From Gloeomargarita sp. SKYB120 (lineage in GTDB: Bacteria; Cyanobacteriota; Cyanobacteriia; Gloeomargaritales; Gloeomargaritaceae): DNA of 64,000 bases. Positions 18,641 to 27,600 of the stretch are shown piece by piece (the first letter of the stretch is position 1; the number at the start of each line of letters is the position of its first letter). The notes under the pieces were generated by a model, which was not told where the DNA came from, did not search any database, and worked only from the letters and a program-made list of their open reading frames with translations. The position numbers were made by a program, and so were the translations under genes. The stretch is taken from positions 62,001-126,000 of the forward strand of contig JANXAM010000001.1 of assembly GCA_025062155.1 (NCBI GenBank), given 5' to 3'.

Positions 18641-19315
18641 ATGCTTTCATCTCAGGGTGACGTGCGCACCATCTGGATCGTGCGGCATATGCACCGCGAG
18701 GATGCGGACAACCCGAACTGGCCAGGGCAGGCTCCCTATCCCGACGACCCGGACCTATCGCCGTTGGGTCATGCCCAAGCCCAACAGTTAGCCCAATTTT
18801 TTGCCGAGCGACCCCTGGATTACATCTTTTGCTCCCCGTTTTTGCGGGCTTTGAGCACTGCGCAACCCGTCGCTCGCCTGAAAAAGCTCCCCATCCACGT
18901 CGAACCTGGTTTGAGTGAGTCCCTGACCCGCGAATTTTTTCCTGTCGCTCCGCAACTACACGACCCGGCCACGCTCCGGCAGCGCTTCCCCGAAATTGAC
19001 CCCGATTATCAACCGCTCTACGTGCCCCAGTACCCTGAAGAGGGGCTAGCGGCGATGGCCCGCGCCGGTCAGGTGGCGCTTGCACTCGTCCAACGCTTCC
19101 CTGGCAATCTCCTGCTGGTGGGACACGGCGCTTCCGTTTGGGGCGCTACCTGGGGCCTGTTGCCGCAAAAGCCAGAGATTCACTGCGACTTTGGGGCGCT
19201 CGTGGAAATTACGGAAACCCCCAACGGCTGGCAGTTGCAGAAGGCTGGTGTTACGGATTATCTCGTGGGTGCGTTATCTCAAAGCTACCCGGCAAACTAC
19301 GGGGTACGCCCTTGA
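18641..19315 (+). CDS. Histidine phosphatase family protein
   Basis: The fold is that of phosphoglycerate mutase-like phosphatases, with VRHMHRED near the N terminus (R15-H16 being the catalytic pair), CSPFLRALSTA as the second motif and LLVGHGASV carrying the second histidine. The usual Gly of R-H-G is Met here. The 224-residue length with an insert of about 40 residues before the second histidine resembles the UBASH3/Sts-like branch rather than metabolic mutases. The ATG at 18641 follows an AGGA ten bases upstream; an in-frame TTG three codons earlier is less likely. The substrate is unknown. Confidence 0.85.
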   Translation: MLSSQGDVRTIWIVRHMHREDADNPNWPGQAPYPDDPDLSPLGHAQAQQLAQFFAERPLDYIFCSPFLRALSTAQPVARLKKLPIHVEPGLSESLTREFFPVAPQLHDPATLRQRFPEIDPDYQPLYVPQYPEEGLAAMARAGQVALALVQRFPGNLLLVGHGASVWGATWGLLPQKPEIHCDFGALVEITETPNGWQLQKAGVTDYLVGALSQSYPANYGVRP

Positions 19316-19478
19316 GAGTTAGATACAGAGTAGGTGGGTCATCGCAAAGGCATCGGGTAAACTACGGAATTTACAGGTCCTTAACGATTAAGTGTTGTTA
19401 TGTGAAAACTATGGGCTGTTCTATCCAAAAGTCTCTATACTAACTAAGGAAACATTAAAATTTGCGTGTGAAAATTGT

Positions 19479-22400
19479 ATGGAGCAGATGGAATTTTCAT
19501 TGCTCCTTCAGCAAGCAACGTTACAGGTCCAGGAAAGTGTGCCGGTTTTAGGTATACTGCAATCGTTATTGACAACATGGCAACGGGGATCAGGCGCAAA
19601 AGGGATTGGCTTGTATCGGGAACAACAACCGGTTTTGCGGGTCGGGGAGCTAACGTTATTCCACCCATTGCCCTGCACTTGGCAAGCTCAAAAAGTAACT
19701 AGAGACACAGGTGAAACCTGGTTTTTGCCGGTGCGAGTGCGGCAACAGGGAGCAGCCTGGTTAGTAGTGAATTGGGAGATATGTCCCAGCGAAACCCTGT
19801 ACCAGCAGGGAGAAGTCTTGGCCGCCCACATCGGGTTAATCATTCAAGCCACGAATTGGGAACATCTCCAACCGGAACTCCAGGACCAACCCTACTATTT
19901 CTTGCTCGATTCACTGCCCATTGGCGTAGGGCTAGCCAATGCACAAGGGGAATGTATCTACGTCAACAATGCGATTTTGCGAATGTTTCAAGCGCCAAAG
20001 CAAGATTTGCTGGGCCAAGGTTGGTCTGCTTTCATTCATCCCGACGACCGGCAGCGGGTGCTAGAGACCTGGCGGGAGATATTGCAATCCCCTAGCGACT
20101 TTGAACTTGAATACCGTGTTCGACGCCCCAGTGGTGACGTTATCTGGGTGCATTCGTATTTGGCTGTCTTGCGGAATGATAGCGGTCAAGTGGTGGGTTT
20201 TCTTGGTGCGGTCACCGACATCACCCAGGCCAAGGTTCTAGAACAAATGCTCACCCAGAGCGAGAAAAGGTATCGCAACCTGGTGGAATATCAAACGGAT
20301 TTTCTGCTCTATTCGCTAGCAGATACCACGATTACATTTGCCAATCCAGCCCTGTGTGACGCTCTGGGCTATACGTTCGATGAAATGGTTGGCATGAAGT
20401 GGGATGACCTGGTGCTACAAAAACAGGATTTGCAAGTCCTCAAAGGCAACGTGCAGCGTCTGTCTCAGGAAGAATCCATCTTTCACTATGCGAACTATAT
20501 TCGCGGCAAGCAAGGGCAAACCCTGCTGGTCGAGTTCTTAAACTTAGGAATTTTTGATGAGCATGGGCAATTGCTGGCGATTCAATCCTTGGGGCGAGAT
20601 ATCACCGAACTGCGGCGAGCTGAACAGGAGCTACGGGATAGCCGGGACTTTTTAGCGACCCTGATTCAGAATATTCCGGGAATCGTCTATCGTTTTCATC
20701 CAGCCACTCCTGAACGTCCTGCTTACTTAAGTTATATAAACGGCTACGCCGAAGAAATCTTTGAGTTACCGGCTAGTCAAATCATGGCCGACCCCTGTGC
20801 AGTTTGGGAGCAATATACTCACCCCGATGATTTAGAAAGATTGACAACTTCTGTGCAGTCTGCGGTTGAGCAGAAAGCCCCCTGGCATTGCGAGTGGCGT
20901 ATGATCACACCTTCGGGCAAGTTGAAATGGCTGCAAGGACGCTCCCAAGTGCGACAGCAGGGTGATGAATGGTTTTGGGATGGCCTGATTTTGGATGTCA
21001 CCCAATCAAAACTAGCAGAACTAGAACTTGAACGAAATAGAGCTTTTTTAGAGCGAGTTATTGACGCGACAAAAGCCATCATCTATGTCTATGACTTGGA
21101 AAACCAGCGCAATATATTTGTTAATCCCGAAATCGAGCAGGTGTTGGGATATTCACCCGCCGAAATCCAAGCGATGGGGAGTGAATTATTCAACCGCCTG
21201 GTGCATCCAGAAGATATGCCTGTCATTGAGGCCAATATATCACGCCTGCTCCATCCCCAGACAACTGGCGAAGTCATGGGGGAATACCGGATGCGAACCA
21301 AAAGTGGTGAATACCGCTGGCTTTTGAGTCACGACAGGATCTTCAAGTGCAATGAACAGGGACAACCGCAACATATCTTGGGTGTAGCCGTGGACATCAC
21401 CGAACTCAAAAACGTCCAGCAAGCGCTTGCAGAAAACCAGCGGCTTTTGCAACAGATTCTGGATAATTTGCCAGTAACTGTGTGGCGGTATCAACGGTGG
21501 CCGGATGGTCGGGAGACCTTTCTCTATGTTAGCCCAGGTTGCCAGGAACTTTTTGGAATTACTGCTGAACAAATGCTCCAAAATCCCCAAACTCTCTGGC
21601 AACTCATCGTTCCCCAGGATATACCCGTTGCTCACGCATCATTGGAGCACTCCCTTGAACATTTGATGACATGCCGGTGCGAATTTCGGATCATAACCCC
21701 GTACGGCGAATGCAAGTGGATACGGGGATGCGGGCAACCGGAACGCCAACCTGACGGCAGCACCATTTGGGACGCTGTTTTTGTTGACATCACTGCGCAA
21801 AAAGAAGCGGAATTTCAGCTACGAGACTTCAATCAGCAGTTAGAACAGCGGGTCAGAGAACGCACAATACAACTGCAACAACAGGCCCAAACGGAAGGAC
21901 TCCTGCGCATCATTATCGAGACCATCCATCAGTCTTTAGACATTGAAAAAACCCTAAATGTTGTCCTGGAGGAAACCCGACGCACCCTGGCCTGCGACCG
22001 GATTTTAGTGTACAAGTTCAATGACGACTGGAGCGGTTATTTCCTGGCGGAATCGGTGGCCGCCGGTTGGGATCCAGTTATAACTGGACCGCAAACGCCC
22101 CTAGCGGATCACTGTCTCCAGGAGACCGAAGGTGGTCGTTTTCGACATCACTACATCCTGGTGAGTAACGACATCTACAATTCCGGTTTTAGCGAGTGCC
22201 ATATTCGATTGCTGGAGCAATTTCAAGCTCGCGCCCAGGTGGTGGTGCCCATCTTTCTCAACCAAAAACTGTGGGGACTGCTCGCTGCTTATCAAAACAG
22301 TGGCCCGCGTGCCTGGCAAACACATGAAATTGAAATGCTCCAGCACGTGGGGTTGCATTTGGCGATTGCGCTCCGCCAGTCAGAACTCTACAAAGCGGCA

Positions 22401-23159
22401 CAAGCGCAAGTGGTGGAATTGCAAAAGCTCAACCAACTCAAGGACGAATTTCTTAGCACCGTTTCCCACGAATTGCGCTCCCCGATGCACAATATCGGTT
22501 TGGCCCTGAAAATGTTGGAGTTGCGGCTCGCGCGAGCCGGGATACTCCATGATGAAAATCTAGGGATAGGCCGCTATCTAGACGTGCTCAAAACGTCCAC
22601 GCAACGGGAAACGGATTTAATTAACGACCTGCTGGATCTCGCCCGACTCAACGCCGACCCTTCGGATTTACCCACTGAACTGGTGGATGTACCCAAACTG
22701 CTGGATGAACTGTTGCCGCCGTTACGGGAGCGCATGGCCGCCCAGCAGCAGACCTTTATCCTGGAAATACCGGAAACATTTCGCTATTTGGAGACCCACG
22801 CCGCTTCGCTCGCTCGCATCCTGCAGGAGTTGCTCCACAACGCTTGCAAGTACACCCCACCGCAGGAGACCATCACGCTAGCCATTCAGCGCTTGGGGGA
22901 CCAATGCGACTTTCGGGTGATCAATACCGGCGTGGAAATTCCGCCGGAGGAACAGCAACGGGTGTTTGATACCTTCTACCGCATTCCCAGCCACGACCCT
23001 TGGCAGTACGGGGGCACTGGGTTGGGTTTAGCGCTGGTGAAAAAACTGGTTGAGCGCCTGCATGGGGAAATTCACCTGTTTAGCGCTCATAAAAAGACGG
23101 AATTTCGGGTGCGACTGCCTGTGGGTGAGACAGGAAATGGTGGCGGCGCAACCGGGTGA
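19479..23159 (+). CDS. Hybrid-type sensor: five PAS domains, cyanobacteriochrome-like GAF, histidine kinase
   Basis: A 1226-residue soluble sensor kinase. Residues 1-140 form a GAF-like region, followed by five PAS domains at about 141-257, 257-385, 385-517, 517-650 and 650-795, each ending in the typical DIT motif. A GAF domain spans about 807-970. A HisKA domain has its phosphoacceptor at H997 (STVSHELRSP), and the ATPase domain shows HNACKYTPP and GGTGLGLALV. The GAF is close to bilin-binding cyanobacteriochromes: it has GGRFRHHYILVSNDIYNSGF, then C907-H908 where the bilin attaches in that family. A second Cys, C879, lies in D-H-C-L, at the spacing of the DXCF motif. No response regulator follows. 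The frame is open from 19392; the ATG at 19479 or 19488 is the likely start. Confidence 0.9.
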   Translation: MEQMEFSLLLQQATLQVQESVPVLGILQSLLTTWQRGSGAKGIGLYREQQPVLRVGELTLFHPLPCTWQAQKVTRDTGETWFLPVRVRQQGAAWLVVNWEICPSETLYQQGEVLAAHIGLIIQATNWEHLQPELQDQPYYFLLDSLPIGVGLANAQGECIYVNNAILRMFQAPKQDLLGQGWSAFIHPDDRQRVLETWREILQSPSDFELEYRVRRPSGDVIWVHSYLAVLRNDSGQVVGFLGAVTDITQAKVLEQMLTQSEKRYRNLVEYQTDFLLYSLADTTITFANPALCDALGYTFDEMVGMKWDDLVLQKQDLQVLKGNVQRLSQEESIFHYANYIRGKQGQTLLVEFLNLGIFDEHGQLLAIQSLGRDITELRRAEQELRDSRDFLATLIQNIPGIVYRFHPATPERPAYLSYINGYAEEIFELPASQIMADPCAVWEQYTHPDDLERLTTSVQSAVEQKAPWHCEWRMITPSGKLKWLQGRSQVRQQGDEWFWDGLILDVTQSKLAELELERNRAFLERVIDATKAIIYVYDLENQRNIFVNPEIEQVLGYSPAEIQAMGSELFNRLVHPEDMPVIEANISRLLHPQTTGEVMGEYRMRTKSGEYRWLLSHDRIFKCNEQGQPQHILGVAVDITELKNVQQALAENQRLLQQILDNLPVTVWRYQRWPDGRETFLYVSPGCQELFGITAEQMLQNPQTLWQLIVPQDIPVAHASLEHSLEHLMTCRCEFRIITPYGECKWIRGCGQPERQPDGSTIWDAVFVDITAQKEAEFQLRDFNQQLEQRVRERTIQLQQQAQTEGLLRIIIETIHQSLDIEKTLNVVLEETRRTLACDRILVYKFNDDWSGYFLAESVAAGWDPVITGPQTPLADHCLQETEGGRFRHHYILVSNDIYNSGFSECHIRLLEQFQARAQVVVPIFLNQKLWGLLAAYQNSGPRAWQTHEIEMLQHVGLHLAIALRQSELYKAAQAQVVELQKLNQLKDEFLSTVSHELRSPMHNIGLALKMLELRLARAGILHDENLGIGRYLDVLKTSTQRETDLINDLLDLARLNADPSDLPTELVDVPKLLDELLPPLRERMAAQQQTFILEIPETFRYLETHAASLARILQELLHNACKYTPPQETITLAIQRLGDQCDFRVINTGVEIPPEEQQRVFDTFYRIPSHDPWQYGGTGLGLALVKKLVERLHGEIHLFSAHKKTEFRVRLPVGETGNGGGATG

Positions 23160-23207
23160 TATAATGCACCAAAGCCAGTAAGGACAACTCAACCAAGGGG
23201 GGCAACA

Positions 23208-24710
23208 ATGACGGCGACTTGGCAGGACGGCTATGTAACCGAAATTCCCTATACCCACGGCTTTTACCACCACTTGAGTCCGGCCAATCTCAACTTGTGC
23301 CTGCTCACCAAACAGGTGCAACCACGCCCCCTGGACCGGCCTTTTACCTACTGTGAGCTAGCCTGCGGCTACGGGTTAACCACTAACCTGCTGGCGGCGG
23401 CCTATCCCCAGGGCAGTTTTTACGCCAACGACTTCAACGCCACCCACATCGCCTACGCGCGCCAGTTGGCCGCCGATGCTGGCTTGACCAATGTCACCTT
23501 TAGCGACGCCAGTTTTCAGGAGTATCTCGACGAGGATTTGCCCCAGTTCGACTTCATCTGTTTCCACGGCATCTATAGCTGGATTAGCGAGGAAAATCGC
23601 CGCATTATCCGGGAATTTATCCGCCGCAAGTTGAAGGTAGGAGGTGTGGTCTATGTCTCCTACAACACGCTGCCGGGGTGGGGGGTCATGGCCCCGATTC
23701 AAAAGCTGATGCAAGCCCACCGGGAACGCGCTAGCGGCACGCTGATTGAACGGTTAAAAACCTCGCTGGAATTGATCGAATTGTTGAAAAACAACCAGGC
23801 GATTTACCTGCAACACCCCTGGTTAGCTCCCCGTTTAGAACAGTTCAAAAACCAAAATGTCCACTACCTGGTGCATGAATTTTTCAACCAGCACTGGCAT
23901 CCCCTGTACGTGGATGAAGTGATTGCCGAAATGAGCACGGTGAAGCTGAGTTATGTCGGCTCGGCCCACGTGGTAGACCACATGGATGCCTTTAACCTGC
24001 CCACCGCCGCGATCAACCACCTGGCCCAGATTAACGATGTGGCGATGCGGGAACTGGTGCGGGACTTTTATCTCAACGGCCAATTTCGCCGGGATGTCTA
24101 TGTGCGAGGACCGGTGGCCATCAGCGGGGAAATGCAGGTGCGCTACCTAGAGCCAATGCCCTTTGTGCTGACGGTGTTGCCCGAAGCGGTGAAGCTGGAG
24201 CATCAGACAACAGCGGGCCAGGTGCAACTGCAACCGAGTCTCTATCAACCGCTGGTGGAACAACTGGCCCAGGGACCCATCACGGTGGCGGAACTAGTGA
24301 ACCGTCTCTCGCCTCAGGGAATCACCTTGCAACAAATTGGCCAGGCGCTCATTGTTCTCACGGGCTTGGGGTATGCCCATCCAGTGGTCGGTAGTGGAAC
24401 CCACACCGAAGGGTTTAACCGGGCGGTGATTGAGCGGTCTGAGATCGACGGCGAAGTACAGTTTTTAGCCAGCCCCGTCATCGGCAATGGGGTGAAAGTC
24501 TCCCACCTGGAACTGCTATTTCTCCTGGCGGAGCGGCGACAACAGGCTCCCTACGATTTTGTCTGGCAGATTCTGGAGCGCCGCAACCTGAAACTCACCA
24601 AGGACGGCAAGGTGCTGGAAACCCCTGAGGAAAACCGTCAGTTTCTCCAGGAGCAGGTCACCCAGTTTGAGCAACAGGGGCGGGCGCTGCTGCGGCGGTT
24701 GGGGATTTAG
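23208..24710 (+). CDS. SAM-dependent methyltransferase with regulatory domain (protein lysine methyltransferase-like)
   Basis: The protein (500 residues) starts with a class I methyltransferase domain; the SAM-binding glycine motif ELACGYGLTTN is at residues 50-60 and the acidic loop YANDFN follows. The middle region (about 200-300) matches the methyltransferase regulatory domain, and the C-terminal 170 residues look like a winged-helix module. This order is that of the rickettsial outer-membrane-protein lysine methyltransferases PKMT1/2, so a protein substrate is possible. It begins 48 bases after the sensor kinase on the same strand, with AAGGGG upstream, so the two may be cotranscribed. 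Confidence 0.82.
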   Translation: MTATWQDGYVTEIPYTHGFYHHLSPANLNLCLLTKQVQPRPLDRPFTYCELACGYGLTTNLLAAAYPQGSFYANDFNATHIAYARQLAADAGLTNVTFSDASFQEYLDEDLPQFDFICFHGIYSWISEENRRIIREFIRRKLKVGGVVYVSYNTLPGWGVMAPIQKLMQAHRERASGTLIERLKTSLELIELLKNNQAIYLQHPWLAPRLEQFKNQNVHYLVHEFFNQHWHPLYVDEVIAEMSTVKLSYVGSAHVVDHMDAFNLPTAAINHLAQINDVAMRELVRDFYLNGQFRRDVYVRGPVAISGEMQVRYLEPMPFVLTVLPEAVKLEHQTTAGQVQLQPSLYQPLVEQLAQGPITVAELVNRLSPQGITLQQIGQALIVLTGLGYAHPVVGSGTHTEGFNRAVIERSEIDGEVQFLASPVIGNGVKVSHLELLFLLAERRQQAPYDFVWQILERRNLKLTKDGKVLETPEENRQFLQEQVTQFEQQGRALLRRLGI

Positions 24711-24904
24711 CGCTGGATACCGCTTATCTGGTCGCGTTTGGGGGTCGCAGGACGATCCATCGCTCTGACAAACTGGAGCGGACAACACTCGCCCAAGTGG
24801 TGAAAGGATAATCAGTGCAGAAGCCGCAGTGACTCACTATAGCTAAGCACAGAATTCTTGACATAGGCGGCAACCGGAACCCTACATGTCTCCCTGTTGG
24901 TTGC

Positions 24905-24918
24905 TTCTCAAGCGCGAC
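24905..24918. repeat. 14-base direct repeat, copy 1
   Basis: TTCTCAAGCGCGAC occurs here and again at 25795-25808, just outside the first codon of the decayed vWA gene. The two copies bracket both gene remnants. They may be footprints of a deletion or duplication event, but a chance match is not excluded. Confidence 0.4.
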
Positions 24919-25127
24919 AACCTAAATGTTTCCTGCTATAGCTTTTTGTCAGGTTTCTAGCCGAATACCGAGTTCCCTTTATCCAGACGATGTTGCTGGG
25001 CATCCAACCGCGCCGCTGCAAAGTTCCGCAAGCACTTGCTCTTGAAACGTCTAGGAGAATTCGCCAGACTGCATCAACCGTCTCTGCTAGAGTTAATAAC
25101 CACAATAACCCCATTTCAGGAGACTCA

Positions 25128-25349
25128 ATGCGCAAGCTGTTTTCAATCCGGCTGCGGCAATTCAATAGTCACAGGTGGCTAGTGGTCAGCCCTGTTTTGT
25201 GCGGTGTCAGTATAGCCAAGTCATCTATGTTTGCTATCTCTCGGGTTGCAGGGCGCAGCCCCGTTGTTGGTTCTCTCCCTAATAAATCCTCAGGCGGCTG
25301 CCGGTCCTCCGCATCAAAGCTCACTTTCTGCCTTTGGCCAGAACGATAG
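25128..25349 (+). pseudogene. Truncated 5' end of an exported-protein gene
   Basis: An ATG at 25128 is preceded by a good ribosome-binding site (CAGGAGA, 25117-25123) and opens MRKLFSIRLRQFNSHRWLVV, followed by a hydrophobic stretch, as in a Sec signal peptide. About 38 codons look like a real leader; after about 25240 the frame loses coding character and runs antisense into the vWA remnant. The start resembles leaders of cyanobacterial SLH/OprB-type porins, but that identity is only a guess. It is best read as the first 110 bases of a gene whose body was deleted. Confidence 0.45.
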
Positions 25350-25794
25350 CCGGAGGTTTGTCGCTGCCGGCTTTGGACTTGACGTAAGCCAGGGACGATT
25401 GGGGGTCGATTCCTAAGGAAGGGGCGTCCACCATTGCCTCCCGGTCGGCGCTCAAAAACACCAACTGCCAGCCGTACTTGGGATGACCGCCAACACGACT
25501 TTGCTGGGCTGTCTCTCGCAGGCCATCTGGGCGAGACTCTGCTCCTGTCCCATCCATCGCATCGTAGAGCGGGGTGCTGGCCCGAGGCCCACAGGTCTCC
25601 GGCAATCGGGCGGAAATAGTGAATGATTTCATAGGGATCCCGGTTGTCAAATTTCACCAAGGTCAAGGTGGCATGACCCGTCCGGTTGCTGTTGCTGCTC
25701 TCGCAAAAAGGCGTTGAAACTGGATCGATGCCATCGAACCAGTGCGGTCCACAATCACGGAAATGTGGGTGTCATCGGGCATCATGGTATCCAT
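25270..25794 (-). pseudogene. Decayed von Willebrand factor type A domain gene
   Basis: Reading from the ATG at 25794, the strand encodes MDTMMPDDTHISVIVDRTGS, with the DxTGS MIDAS motif of vWA domains. It then shifts frame near 25722 (FNAFLREQQQQPDGS), near 25670 (TLTLVKFDNRDPYEIIH), near 25590 (RASTPLYDAM, holding the MIDAS threonine), again in SKVVLAVI, then returns to GWQLVFLSADREAM. It shifts once more to RSGQRQKVSFDAEDRQ. At least five frameshifts and small deletions break it, so it cannot make a working protein. Intact relatives are about 220 residues. Confidence 0.8.
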
Positions 25795-25808
25795 TTCTCA
25801 AGCGCGAC
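25795..25808. repeat. 14-base direct repeat, copy 2
   Basis: Second copy of TTCTCAAGCGCGAC (see 24905-24918), adjacent to the start codon of the decayed vWA gene. Confidence 0.4.
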
Positions 25809-25856
25809 CTTGTTCGGTGTAGCCAGGGCGATGAAGCGTTCCTTTCCAAAGCCCGG

Positions 25857-26702
25857 CTAATCCGCAAACAGGTCAGGGGCTAACGTGCCTTGGGCGACGC
25901 CTCGCACAGGGCCAGTCAAGGTTACAGCCAAATCCGGCGCAATGCGAATCTGCAATTCGCCCCCTGGCATCTCGACGGTCACCTCCGGATCGCACAAACC
26001 TAACCGGTAGGCGACGGCAGCGGCGGCACTGCTGCTGCTCCCGGAGGCCAGGGTGTACCCCGCGCCTCGTTCCCAAATCTCCAAGCGCAACCGTTGCCGG
26101 GAAACCACCTGCATAAACTGCACATTAGTGCGCTGGGGGAACAAAGGATGGTTCTCGATGGCGGGTCCGTAGGTCTGGGCCAAGGTCGGACTGGTCTCCG
26201 GCACCAGGATCACGCAGTGGGGATTGCCAATCGTGGCCGCTGCGAAGGTAAAGGTTTGGTCGCCCACCGCAATCGGCTCCTGGAGCACTTCGCGGTCGGG
26301 GCCGGTTACAGGAATCAGCCGACTCCGAAACGACACCCGCCCCATGTCCACCTGCACTTGACGGCCCTGTTGTTGCACCTGCACACTGACGCGTCCCCCG
26401 AGGGTTTGCACCTGGAACGGCGCTTCTCCCACTAGACCCCGGTCCCAGAGATAGCGGGCGAAAATGCGTAACCCATTGCCGCTTTTTTCAGCTTCGGAAC
26501 CGTCGGGGTTGAAAATCCGCACCCCAAAGTCTGCGTTCGGCGCCGGCAGAGGCCCTAGCAATACACCATCCGCCCCTACCCCAAAATGCCGGTGACACAG
26601 GCGCTCAACCAGCCACGGTTGCAGTATATCCCCCCCCTGCGCCGGGTCGAGTACCAGATAGTCGTTGCCTAGGGCCTGGTACTTCCAAAAGGGAACCGCC
26701 AA
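25857..26702 (-). CDS. Diaminopimelate epimerase homologue lacking both catalytic cysteines
   Basis: The 281-residue protein has the full DapF double fold: KYQALGNDYLVLD, FGVGADGVLLG, FNPDGSEAEKSGNG, TIGNPHC and WERGAGYTLASG. True DapF interconverts LL- and meso-diaminopimelate with two cysteines acting as base and acid (Cys73 and Cys217 in the Haemophilus enzyme). Here the matching positions are S74 (SGNG in place of CGNG) and S220 (ASGSS in place of ACGTG). It may be a paralogue with another substrate, or an inactive or slow epimerase. The start is TTG (26700-26702) directly after the TAG of the PRC-barrel gene. Confidence 0.85.
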   Translation of the reverse strand: MAVPFWKYQALGNDYLVLDPAQGGDILQPWLVERLCHRHFGVGADGVLLGPLPAPNADFGVRIFNPDGSEAEKSGNGLRIFARYLWDRGLVGEAPFQVQTLGGRVSVQVQQQGRQVQVDMGRVSFRSRLIPVTGPDREVLQEPIAVGDQTFTFAAATIGNPHCVILVPETSPTLAQTYGPAIENHPLFPQRTNVQFMQVVSRQRLRLEIWERGAGYTLASGSSSSAAAAVAYRLGLCDPEVTVEMPGGELQIRIAPDLAVTLTGPVRGVAQGTLAPDLFAD

Positions 26703-27560
26703 CTAGTTCGCTTCCTCCTCGTACTCCGGTTGCGGGATGTTGATGGGCGGTTGGTAGGGCTGTGGTTCCGCCCAGACGTCGGCCGTCACATCCTGGTCCA
26801 TGGTCACTGGCTCGGGTTCTAGGGGTTCGGCATAGGCCGTCTCCACCCGCCGCTTGGGTTTCCGGACCGGACGAGGTTTCGCCACCTCCGTCTCTTCCCA
26901 ATTCTCTTCCACAGACGCACGCCGGGATTCGCTGCCACTGCCCAACCGGTTTTCTACGCTAACGGGCGTGGGGAGATAGTTTGTCTCCTCTTCCCGCTCC
27001 CAGGGCGGTTTGCCAATGCCAATGGCCTCCAACCAACCCCGCGTCAACTGGCGCAGGCGCTCCTCCGCTCCCTCAAACACAATCAACTTGTCGGCGCTGA
27101 CGCTGACTACTTCCTCGACCGATAACTCGTAGGTGCTCACCAACCGCGCGGGAATCCGGGGCACCCCCAACGCATCAATCACCAGGTGGGAAATGCGACC
27201 GTCCGCTAAGTCGAATTCAAAATCCCGCACCTTGCCCAAAAACTCACCGGTCTCGGTAATCACCTCGGTCCCCACCAACCGAGTGTAGGGCGACGTATCC
27301 AATTCCTCTAACACCTGGTCGTTTTCCACTAACACCACATCCCCCACCTGCCGCACATGCTCCCACTGTAGGGAAGAACTTGGCTCTCCCGGCAGGTAAT
27401 TGTTCACCAGGGACTCCTTGATGTCTAAGGCCACCACCCGCCAGGCATCCACATCGCACCAGACTTGGCTGACCACCCCTAGCCGTCGTCCGCGGTCGCG
27501 GGTAATCACTTGGCTGTCAATCAGGGCTGAACGAAAACAAACCTGGGTTGTCGCTTTCAT
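26703..27560 (-). CDS. PRC-barrel domain protein
   Basis: Two PRC-barrel modules are seen, at about residues 10-75 (LIDSQVITRDRGRRLGVVSQ) and 90-160 (LVGTEVITETGEFLGKVRDFE). The last 120 residues are Pro/Glu/Arg-rich and probably disordered. PRC barrels occur in RimM and in the photosynthetic reaction-centre H subunit and are thought to bind RNA or proteins; two-barrel forms are common in cyanobacteria without a known role. The start at 27560 (MKATTQVCFRS) is preferred over one six codons upstream. The gene abuts the DapF homologue. Confidence 0.82.
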   Translation of the reverse strand: MKATTQVCFRSALIDSQVITRDRGRRLGVVSQVWCDVDAWRVVALDIKESLVNNYLPGEPSSSLQWEHVRQVGDVVLVENDQVLEELDTSPYTRLVGTEVITETGEFLGKVRDFEFDLADGRISHLVIDALGVPRIPARLVSTYELSVEEVVSVSADKLIVFEGAEERLRQLTRGWLEAIGIGKPPWEREEETNYLPTPVSVENRLGSGSESRRASVEENWEETEVAKPRPVRKPKRRVETAYAEPLEPEPVTMDQDVTADVWAEPQPYQPPINIPQPEYEEEAN

Positions 27561-27600
27561 AGACAGGGGTGGGTCCACTGCTCCACCAAAGACTGTCTTT

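Larger units (their letters stand above)
24711..25856. other. Gene-poor region with two gene remnants
   Basis: No intact gene fits this 1.1 kb stretch, the only long one in the window. It contains a cut-off 5' end of an exported-protein gene (25128-25349), a frameshifted von Willebrand factor A gene (25270-25794) and a 14-base direct repeat at 24905-24918 and 25795-25808. Bases 24711-24904 show nothing I can name. The composition is more AT-rich than the flanks in places. I see no transposase or tRNA that would explain an insertion. Confidence 0.7.

Noticed and set aside
18641-19315. Phosphoglycerate mutase (glycolysis)
   Set aside because: The R-H-G motif reads R-H-M and the insert before the second histidine is unlike metabolic mutases.
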